5,714 nucleotides of DNA, from assembly GCA_002407935.1 (NCBI GenBank), contig DHPU01000060.1, forward strand, positions 1 to 5,714. Reading direction: 5' to 3'. Source of the stretch: Peptococcaceae bacterium UBA5356 (GTDB lineage Bacteria > Bacillota > Peptococcia > DRI-13 > DTU073). The notes beneath the pieces were generated by a model, which saw only the letters and a program-made list of their open reading frames with translations, searched no databases and was not told the DNA's origin. The position numbers and the translations under genes are program-made. Below, piece by piece: positions 1 to 5,496 of the stretch; within the stretch, counting starts at the first letter, position 1, and each line of letters begins with the position of its first letter.

Positions 1-83
1 ACCTTGGCTAAAATTTAAATAAATGCTAAAAAGAGGAGCTTCTTAACCCAAAAAGATGGATACGGATAGGGCAAACGCAGAAA

Positions 84-117
84 GAACCTTCCCCTCTTCT
101 ACAAGTCGGGGAGGTTC
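84..117 (+). terminator. Stable hairpin upstream of the fic gene, possible terminator
   Basis: Bases 84-94 pair with 108-117 as a 10-bp stem (GAACCT, bulged T, CCCC against GGGGAGGTTC). The loop can fold further as CTT (96-98) with AAG (103-105) around a CTAC tetraloop. The downstream bases ACTGATTTT give only a short, interrupted T-run, so this is a weak match to a rho-independent terminator. It may end transcription from a gene left of the window. Its 3' arm occupies the place where a -35 box for the next promoter would lie, so it could instead have a regulatory role. The fold was done by eye and no energy was calculated. Confidence 0.45.
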
Positions 118-123
118 ACTGAT

Positions 124-138
124 TTTGTGGTATAATTG
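124..138 (+). promoter_or_regulatory. Extended -10 promoter for the fic gene
   Basis: The core is TGTGGTATAAT, with a perfect TATAAT at 131-136 and a TGTG -16 element that matches the TRTGn extended -10 consensus of Gram-positive bacteria. No convincing -35 box lies 16-18 bases upstream, where the hairpin arm sits; extended -10 promoters often tolerate this. The expected start of transcription is near 143, which gives a leader of about 24 bases before the Fic start codon. The 15-base string TTTGTGGTATAATTG recurs exactly at 2770-2784 ahead of the Tad genes. Confidence 0.7.
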
Positions 139-166
139 GAGCAAACAAGGTTAAAAAAGGGGGCTG

Positions 167-970
167 ATGTGCTTGGAAAAATATAGTCGGGTTGTTGAGC
201 TGTGGCAGTCATACAAAATTGCCTCCGCCGACGATTTAGATAAATACCTTGACAGCTTCCGTATTCTGTTTGCGTTTCATTCGGGGAAAATAGAGAATGA
301 GGAAATTACCTATCACGATACTAGAGAAATCTTTGAAAATGGAAGAATTGTAAACTTTACCGGGAGTCCCCGTGCCGTATTTGAACAGCAAAATCAAAGG
401 CTGTGCTATGAATTTTTAAAGGGAAAAATCGTGCAAAAAGAACCGCTTAGTATAGAGTTGGTTAAGGAGATTCACCGGGTTCTTACTGGCGGAACATATG
501 ATGAACGCAGGTATATTGCCAATGAGGAGCGTCCGGGTGAGTTTAAAAGGCACGATTATGTAACCGGCATCTATGAAGTAGGCTCTGCTGTAGAAAATGT
601 AGAAAAGGACATGACGGAACTCGTGGCCGAAGTTAATGAGTATAAGGGGAAGGATTACTTAAAAGTTGTCGCTTATTTTCATGCAAGGTTTGAGTATATT
701 CATCCCTTCGCAGACGGGAATGGACGTGTCGGCAGAACGCTCCTGAATTATTATCTCATGACACATCATCACCCGCCTCTTATCGTCTATGACGAGGATA
801 AGCGTATGTATTATGAGTGCTTGCAAAAATATGATAAGACTGAGGAATTGCGTCCTCTGTATGAGTTTTTTAAGTATGAAACGGAAAAAACATGGGAAAA
901 GGCGTTGACTCTTGCCAATGGTGTGCAGCGGGAACGCAAAGGCTTATCAGATTTTGATCAGAGTAGATAG
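167..970 (+). CDS. Fic family protein (likely class II AMPylator/adenylyltransferase)
   Basis: This 267-residue protein carries the full Fic core motif HPFADGNGRVGR at residues 179-190, with the catalytic His179, Asp183, Asn185 and both arginines. Fic proteins with this motif usually transfer AMP from ATP to a hydroxyl side chain of a target protein. Near the N-terminus, residues 39-44 read SGKIEN and match the (S/T)xxxE(G/N) inhibitory-helix motif. Glu43 would block productive ATP binding by contacting Arg190, which makes this a self-inhibited class II Fic protein. Residues 122-128 (RPGEFKR) fit the segment leading into the substrate-binding flap. No signal peptide or membrane segment is seen, so it should be cytoplasmic. 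An AAGGGGG ribosome site (157-163) precedes the ATG; a TTG at 173 is an alternative start giving a protein two residues shorter. The target is unknown, and no separate antitoxin gene lies beside it. The family call is firm; the reaction is inferred. Confidence 0.93.
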   Translation: MCLEKYSRVVELWQSYKIASADDLDKYLDSFRILFAFHSGKIENEEITYHDTREIFENGRIVNFTGSPRAVFEQQNQRLCYEFLKGKIVQKEPLSIELVKEIHRVLTGGTYDERRYIANEERPGEFKRHDYVTGIYEVGSAVENVEKDMTELVAEVNEYKGKDYLKVVAYFHARFEYIHPFADGNGRVGRTLLNYYLMTHHHPPLIVYDEDKRMYYECLQKYDKTEELRPLYEFFKYETEKTWEKALTLANGVQRERKGLSDFDQSR

Positions 971-1006
971 CTTTTTCACTTTAGCGTGTTAAAACAAAAA
1001 CAAATC

Positions 1007-1012
1007 GGAAGG
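1007..1012 (+). promoter_or_regulatory. Ribosome binding site of the radical SAM gene
   Basis: GGAAGG lies 6 bases before the ATG at 1019 and supports that start. The 48-base gap after the Fic stop shows no recognisable promoter or terminator, so the two genes are probably co-transcribed. Confidence 0.7.
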
Positions 1013-1018
1013 TAATAT

Positions 1019-2728
1019 ATGACAGAACAATCTTTAACCGCAGTGCTCTGCGTATTAAATTCGCAATATATTCATTCCTCGCTGGCACCTTGGTGTTTAT
1101 CAGCAGGGATAGATACTTACTGTGAAAAAGGGATTACTGCCAAGGTAATAGAGGGTACAATCAATGAGAATATCGAGAATATTGCCCAGAGAATTATTGC
1201 ACAAAACCCGCAGGTGATCGGGTTTTGTTGTTATATCTGGAATATTACCGCCACCAAACAATTATTGCGGCTTGTAAAAAACAAACTGCCCAACTCCACC
1301 ATTATTTTAGGTGGGCCGGAGGTAAGCTACAATGCAGAAGAGATATTGCGGGAAGAGGCACTGGTACAGTATGTCGTTTCAGGGGAAGGGGAAAAACCCT
1401 TTGCTCTTTTGCTGAATGCTATTTATCATAGTAAGGGAGCACATAATATTCCGGGCGTAAGTTATCGAAAAGGCGGGGAAATGGTTATTGCTTCGCCTTA
1501 TATCTCTGCGGAAGATCCGCCGAGCCCTTATACTGAAGAATATTTTACTGCCTTAAAAGGACGTATTGCTTACCTGGAAACTAGCCGGGGATGCCCATAC
1601 TTTTGTGCTTTTTGTCTCTCCGGTCGTTGTGGGAAGGTACGTTTTTTTGAGTTAGAACGGGCGAAAAAGGAGTTATTACTGCTTGCTAATAGCGGTACGC
1701 AAACGGTAAAGCTGGTGGATCGCACCTTTAATGCTAACCGTAAAAGGGCAATGGAATTGTATCGTTTCATTATCGAAAATTATGGTACGGCGATTTCCCA
1801 AGGGGTCTGCTTCCATTTTGAGATAGCAGGCGATCTTCTTGACGAAGAAATGATCAGCCTGCTTGGCACAGCACCGGTAGGGGCAATGCAGCTGGAAATC
1901 GGGCTGCAAAGTTTTAATGCCAAAACACTGGCGGCCATTAACCGCAAAACCGATGTGGAACGCTTAAAAAACAACATTAAGTGTATTGTGGCAAAGGCGA
2001 ATATGCACATTCATATTGACTTGATTGCCGGACTGCCATATGAAGATTTGCATAGCTTTGCGGAAAGCTTTAACATTGCTTATGAGCTCAAACCCCATAT
2101 GCTGCAACTGGGATTTCTAAAGTTGCTACACGGAGCACCTATGCGCGAAAACCCCGCAAAATTCCCGTGCCACTACGTCCAGCACCCCCCATATGAAGTG
2201 ATAGAGACTCCTTGGCTTTCCTCAGATGAACTTTTATCCTTACACCATACTGAGGATGCTTTGCAACGTCTTTTCAACAGCGGACGTTTTCGGCGTACCT
2301 TGGAATACTTATTAAAACAAACCGGGAATACGCCCTTTGAACTGTTTAGTCAGTTTGGCAAATTTGCAGCCGGCCAAGGCGCTGAAAAAGTCTCCAAAAT
2401 CTCCCTGGATGACTACACTGCTCTCGTCTTTACGTATTTTAGCAGACAAAGCGGAATTGATAGAACGGTTCTGCGTGATGTTATGGTTTGTGATCGGCTT
2501 ACCACTAACTCTTCGGGCAGGCTTCCCTCTATTTTACGCATCAAGGATCCTGCCTTAAAAAGGGCAATTAATGAATTAAAAAGAAATGAGGCATTGCGCC
2601 CCAAAAAAGGAGTTAAACGGGGTTGGGCTCTTTTATATTCCGAACAATGTTTAGTCTATGTGGATTATCAGAATAAGAATCCGATTACCGGTGAATATCC
2701 GTCAAATAAATTGTATTTAAATAGTTAG
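1019..2728 (+). CDS. B12-binding domain/radical SAM protein, DUF4080-like
   Basis: This is a 569-residue cytoplasmic iron-sulfur protein. Residues about 8-140 look like a cobalamin-binding Rossmann domain, with strand-loop segments such as VIGFCCYIW (67-75), ILGGPE (96-101) and VVSGEGE (119-125). The canonical DxHxxG cobalamin-ligand motif is absent, as in many members of this superfamily. The radical SAM core follows, with the [4Fe-4S] motif CPYFCAFC giving Cys192, Cys196 and Cys199 inside the string ETSRGCPYFCAFC. The C-terminal ~200 residues resemble the DUF4080 region found in this family and end with a Tyr/Lys-rich tail. Such enzymes cleave S-adenosylmethionine to form a radical; the substrate of this subfamily is not known to me. 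No precursor peptide or partner enzyme is seen beside it. The gene ends with tandem TAG stops (2726-2731). The superfamily is certain, the DUF4080 assignment is likely, and the substrate is unknown. Confidence 0.9.
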   Translation: MTEQSLTAVLCVLNSQYIHSSLAPWCLSAGIDTYCEKGITAKVIEGTINENIENIAQRIIAQNPQVIGFCCYIWNITATKQLLRLVKNKLPNSTIILGGPEVSYNAEEILREEALVQYVVSGEGEKPFALLLNAIYHSKGAHNIPGVSYRKGGEMVIASPYISAEDPPSPYTEEYFTALKGRIAYLETSRGCPYFCAFCLSGRCGKVRFFELERAKKELLLLANSGTQTVKLVDRTFNANRKRAMELYRFIIENYGTAISQGVCFHFEIAGDLLDEEMISLLGTAPVGAMQLEIGLQSFNAKTLAAINRKTDVERLKNNIKCIVAKANMHIHIDLIAGLPYEDLHSFAESFNIAYELKPHMLQLGFLKLLHGAPMRENPAKFPCHYVQHPPYEVIETPWLSSDELLSLHHTEDALQRLFNSGRFRRTLEYLLKQTGNTPFELFSQFGKFAAGQGAEKVSKISLDDYTALVFTYFSRQSGIDRTVLRDVMVCDRLTTNSSGRLPSILRIKDPALKRAINELKRNEALRPKKGVKRGWALLYSEQCLVYVDYQNKNPITGEYPSNKLYLNS

Positions 2729-2739
2729 TAGTTCTTTAC

Positions 2740-2765
2740 GTCACTTTAGGATGACTTTTGTTTTT
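2740..2765 (+). terminator. Weak terminator-like hairpin after the radical SAM gene
   Basis: GTCAC (2740-2744) can pair with GATGAC (2750-2755) with one bulged A around a TTTAG loop. It is followed by TTTTGTTTTT (2756-2765). The T-run is good but the stem is short and AT-containing, so termination would be partial at best. Its place, just after tandem stop codons and before a new promoter, supports a boundary between transcription units. Confidence 0.35.
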
Positions 2766-2769
2766 AAAC

Positions 2770-2784
2770 TTTGTGGTATAATTG
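2770..2784 (+). promoter_or_regulatory. Extended -10 promoter for the Tad operon
   Basis: TGTGGTATAAT has a perfect TATAAT at 2777-2782 and a TGTG -16 element, and it lies inside a 15-base string identical to the promoter before the Fic gene. No good -35 box stands at normal spacing; TTGTTT at 2758 leaves only 13 bases. Transcription would start near 2789, which gives a leader of roughly 75-100 bases depending on which start codon the next gene uses. I saw no riboswitch fold in that leader. This makes the CpaE-like gene the first gene of the Tad operon. Confidence 0.7.
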
Positions 2785-2861
2785 AAACAATTAATGCAAA
2801 TAAAAGATGATAAGCAGGAAATAATCGGAATGATGTAGAATAATAGCAGTTAACGGTAAAT

Positions 2862-4031
2862 ATGGCAGAAGTGCAGGGAAAACGGATGAAGAAGATTAAT
2901 TTGGTGATTGCTGATGAAGACAGCGATTATGTTGGTTCTTTGGTTGATTATCTGATGTTTTATCATGCCCGAAAGTTTTCGGTAACTTCTTTTACAGAAG
3001 AAGCTCAGCTGAAGGAATACCTGGAAGACAGGGCTAGTCAACCGGAGATTCTGCTGGTGGGCGGGACTTTTTATGAAAAACTGGGTGATTTGCTCCAAGC
3101 CAGGCATAGTTTAATCATCTTTTTAACAAGTGAAAAGATTAAGAGTGAAAAGAAGGAGACAGGGCAAGCCAAGGGTAAGAGTATTAATAAATATCAGTAT
3201 GGAGATAAAATCGTCACGGAAATCTTACAAATTTTTGCGGAAGAGACTTCCCTAAGTTATGCTTTTCCTCCCGCTTGCCAAAAAACCAAAATCATGGGGG
3301 TATATTCTCCCATCGGCGGGGTGGGAAAAACTACGCTTGCTATTGGAGCGAGTATTCAGTCGGCTTGGGAAGGAAAAAGCTGTTTTTATTTAAATCTGGA
3401 GAATATGGCTTCGACCTCGCTTTATTTTACCGGGGAGCAGGAAGAGAATATTTCGAGTATACTGTATTTTTTAAAGAATAACAGAAGAAACCTCTCTTTG
3501 CATTTGGAAAAAGCGAAGTGTGTAGATCCCGTATATAAAATTGCTTACTATCATCCTCCTGATAGTATTCTTGATTTTAATGAAGATTTGACAGAAGAGT
3601 TAAGCATACTGCTGAAGGAGTTAAGAGCCACGAGTCAATATGAACGAATCTTTGTGGATATGTCCTCGGAGATTAATCGCAATAATCTGGCTGTTTTACG
3701 GGCTTGTGATGAGTTGATCTTGGTGGCAGAACAAAAGATGTCCGCGGTTACTAAAATCAAGGGAATGTTCAAAGAGCTGCGGCTATTAGGTTCCCGAGAA
3801 GGCTGGGACATTAGCGATAAATTCCATCTGGTTCTCAATAAGGAGAGAGCGGTCGGGAACCTGTCGGAAGAAGCAATAAATTATGAGGAGGAACTAAGAC
3901 CGCATAGTAAGGGTGTTTTAGCGCGGATACCTATGGTGGAGGATTTAGCGATGTGGCAGGATGGGGTTTATAAGTTGGATATGAATACCGGCTTTGGAAA
4001 GGCCATTCATGAGTTATTAGCACATTTTTAA
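2862..4031 (+). CDS. CpaE/TadZ-like pilus assembly ATPase: pseudo-receiver plus MinD/ParA-type domain
   Basis: The longest frame is 389 residues. The start at 2886 (residue 9, giving MKKINLVIADED) is better: AGGG at 2875-2878 sits 7 bases ahead, while the ATG at 2862 has no clear ribosome site. Residues about 12-127 form a receiver-like domain with the acidic cluster Asp18-Glu19-Asp20 and a KYQ segment at 110-112. The usual phospho-acceptor Asp at the end of strand 3 is replaced (ILLVGGTF, 63-70), so phosphorylation is unlikely. Residues about 142-389 form a MinD/ParA-like ATPase with the P-loop GGVGKTT (152-158). The signature lysine just before it is Ile151. A strand RIFVDMSSE (262-270) with Asp266 and a nucleotide-base loop LNK (325-327) follow. 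In Tad systems TadZ/CpaE is thought to place the pilus machine at the correct site in the cell. The CpaF gene follows 25 bases later. Family confidence is high. Confidence 0.85.
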   Translation: MAEVQGKRMKKINLVIADEDSDYVGSLVDYLMFYHARKFSVTSFTEEAQLKEYLEDRASQPEILLVGGTFYEKLGDLLQARHSLIIFLTSEKIKSEKKETGQAKGKSINKYQYGDKIVTEILQIFAEETSLSYAFPPACQKTKIMGVYSPIGGVGKTTLAIGASIQSAWEGKSCFYLNLENMASTSLYFTGEQEENISSILYFLKNNRRNLSLHLEKAKCVDPVYKIAYYHPPDSILDFNEDLTEELSILLKELRATSQYERIFVDMSSEINRNNLAVLRACDELILVAEQKMSAVTKIKGMFKELRLLGSREGWDISDKFHLVLNKERAVGNLSEEAINYEEELRPHSKGVLARIPMVEDLAMWQDGVYKLDMNTGFGKAIHELLAHF

Positions 4032-4044
4032 GAAAATTTAGGCC

Positions 4045-4049
4045 GGAGG
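4045..4049 (+). promoter_or_regulatory. Ribosome binding site of cpaF
   Basis: A perfect GGAGG sits 7 bases before the ATG at 4057. Only 25 bases separate the previous stop from this start, so the gene is read from the same transcript as the CpaE-like gene. Confidence 0.85.
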
Positions 4050-4056
4050 CGGTTTA

Positions 4057-5346
4057 ATGGAATTTCAGGTTAAACAAGAGTTGCTTCAGGATATCAAAAG
4101 AATTATCGGCGAGAATATTGATTTAAAAAAAGAGCTGTGTGATGAAGAAATAGAAGAGATCATTACGAAAGCGGTCTTTGAAAAGGCGCGGGAGACTTAT
4201 ATCAGTGTTTCGGAAAAACAATTTTTAATTAGTTATATTTTTAATGCAATGAGAAGGTTGGATATTATTCAGCCCTTATTAGATGATCATACGGTAACAG
4301 AAATTATGATTAATGGGCCGAATGATATTTTTATTGAGCAAGAGGGCAGGATTAGTAAGCTGGAATTATCCTTTGAAAGCCAAGAAAAGCTGGAGGATGT
4401 GATCCAGTCGATTGTTTCCAAGGTAAATAGAACGGTGAATGAGTCCTCACCCATGGTTGAGGCACGTTTGGAGGATGGGTCACGAGTAAGTGTGGTACTA
4501 CAGCCCATCGCTTTAAACGGACCTGTTTTAACGATTAGAAAGTTCCCGGAGAATCCGCTGACGATGGAACAGTTACTGGCTTGTGGTTCTATTAATGAGC
4601 AGGCGGCTGAAGTGTTGGAACGAATGGTTAAGGCAAGATATAATCTGTTTATTTGTGGTGGTACGGGATCGGGAAAAACGACTTTTTTAAATGTGCTTTC
4701 TAATTATATTCCGGCAGATGAACGGATTGTAACGATTGAAGACTCGGCGGAATTACAGATTGTCAATGTAAAGAATATTGTGCGGCTGGAAACAAGAAAT
4801 GCGAATACGGAAGGGAAGGGGCAAATTACGATTCGTGATTTAATCAGGACTTCGCTGCGGATGCGTCCCGACCGGATTATCGTGGGTGAAGTGAGGGGCG
4901 GAGAAGCCCTGGATATGCTGCAAGCCATGAACACTGGTCACGACGGATCTTTGTCTACTGGTCATGCTAACTCGACCAAGGATATGTTAAGCAGATTGGA
5001 AACGATGGTTTTAATGGCGTCTGCTTTCCCTCTTGAGGCCATTCGGCAGCAGATTACTTCGGCTCTTGATGTGATTATTCATTTGGGAAGGTTAAGGGAC
5101 AAGTCGCGGAGAGTCTTGGAAATTAGTGAGGTCGCCGGCTATCAAGATGGGGAAATAAAGTTAAATCCGTTATTCGTTTTTCAGGAAGAGGAAGAATTAG
5201 AGAAAGAATCGGGGAACGAATTATCTGAGGAGTTAATGGGGGATAAGGGCACGGGAGATAAGGTAAGGGGAACTTTAGTAAGGACGGGCAACCCCTTTCT
5301 TCATCCTCTGAAATTTAAAATGTCCGGTATTTCGGCAGAGGTATGA
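4057..5346 (+). CDS. cpaF: CpaF/TadA family Flp pilus assembly (type II/IV secretion) ATPase
   Basis: This 429-residue protein is the motor ATPase of a Tad pilus. It should form a cytoplasmic hexamer at the membrane base and drive pilin polymerisation through TadB/TadC. Residues 1-75 are a charged helical N-terminal domain. Residues about 76-165 are the N-terminal secretion-ATPase fold, with MINGPNDIF (84-92) and VEARLEDGSRV (134-144). The RecA-like core shows Walker A GGTGSGKTT (201-209, Lys207), an Asp-box-type segment IVTIEDSAELQI (224-235), Walker B RIIVGEVRGGEA (273-284, Glu278) and a His-box segment TGHDGSLSTGHANS (293-306). All key residues are present. The end matches the family tail (RGTLVRTGNPFLHPLKFKMSGI), but an acidic, low-complexity stretch of about 25 residues (377-403, with GDKGTGDK) is inserted in the loop before it. 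The family call is near certain; the Tad role is supported by both neighbours. Confidence 0.96.
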   Translation: MEFQVKQELLQDIKRIIGENIDLKKELCDEEIEEIITKAVFEKARETYISVSEKQFLISYIFNAMRRLDIIQPLLDDHTVTEIMINGPNDIFIEQEGRISKLELSFESQEKLEDVIQSIVSKVNRTVNESSPMVEARLEDGSRVSVVLQPIALNGPVLTIRKFPENPLTMEQLLACGSINEQAAEVLERMVKARYNLFICGGTGSGKTTFLNVLSNYIPADERIVTIEDSAELQIVNVKNIVRLETRNANTEGKGQITIRDLIRTSLRMRPDRIIVGEVRGGEALDMLQAMNTGHDGSLSTGHANSTKDMLSRLETMVLMASAFPLEAIRQQITSALDVIIHLGRLRDKSRRVLEISEVAGYQDGEIKLNPLFVFQEEEELEKESGNELSEELMGDKGTGDKVRGTLVRTGNPFLHPLKFKMSGISAEV

Positions 5347-5456
5347 AGGACGTTTCCTAAGTTAAAGCCCTAGGTTAATAGGAGAGTATTATTAGAGTAA
5401 GGTTAGGACAGATGCAGAAGTAGACAGGGGAAGAAGGCGGCGGGCAGCGGGCAAAG

Positions 5457-5473
5457 GACAGTTAAGGACTGTC
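5457..5473 (+). other. Small hairpin before the TadB-like gene
   Basis: GACAGT (5457-5462) and ACTGTC (5468-5473) are perfect inverted repeats around a TAAGG loop, ending 7 bases before the next gene's ribosome site. There is no following T-run. A 6-bp stem could arise by chance, so a role in RNA processing or translation control is only a possibility. Confidence 0.3.
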
Positions 5474-5480
5474 GGGATAC

Positions 5481-5488
5481 GAGAGGGG
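5481..5488 (+). promoter_or_regulatory. Ribosome binding site of the TadB-like gene
   Basis: GAGAGGGG lies 8 bases before the ATG at 5497. The same frame is open further upstream, back to a TAG at 5404, but offers no ATG, GTG or TTG there, so this site decides the start. Confidence 0.75.
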
Positions 5489-5496
5489 AAAAGCAG

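Larger units (their letters stand above)
5347..5496 (+). other. Purine- and G-rich spacer between cpaF and the TadB-like gene
   Basis: These 150 bases hold no supported gene; the forward reading frames have early stops or no start with a ribosome site. The contents are the first copy of a 12-base repeat ACGTTTCCTAAG (5350-5361, again at 5635-5646), a G-rich block GGCGGCGGGCAGCGGG (5436-5451) containing a tandem heptamer CGGGCAG/CGGGCAA (5441-5454), and a perfect 6-bp hairpin GACAGT-TAAGG-ACTGTC (5457-5473). The hairpin has no T-run, so it is not a standard terminator; it could stabilise or process the transcript. No clear promoter is visible. Continued transcription from cpaF into the next gene is therefore the simplest reading. 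Confidence 0.5.

Noticed and set aside
31..44. Inverted repeat AAGAGGAGCTTCTT near the left edge
   Set aside because: The arms leave almost no loop and there is no T-run, so it does not form a credible hairpin or terminator.
1..83. Possible tail of an upstream gene
   Set aside because: All three forward frames hit stops within the first 22 bases, and no reverse-strand gene with a plausible product is visible.
60..120. Partial resemblance to a GEMM-I c-di-GMP riboswitch (AGGGCAAAC at 68-76)
   Set aside because: The matching second helix and the conserved ACGCAAAGC-type half are absent, so the string alone is not enough.
971..1018. Separate promoter for the radical SAM gene
   Set aside because: TTAAAA near 989 matches TATAAT poorly and no -35 or extended -10 element accompanies it.
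976..2749. Nine-base repeat TCACTTTAG after both the Fic stop (976-984) and the radical SAM stop (2741-2749)
   Set aside because: A 9-mer match over this distance is easily chance, and the flanking bases do not match.
2794..2838. Fourteen-codon ATG frame in the Tad operon leader
   Set aside because: It has no ribosome site and no recognisable peptide pattern; very short frames like this occur by chance.
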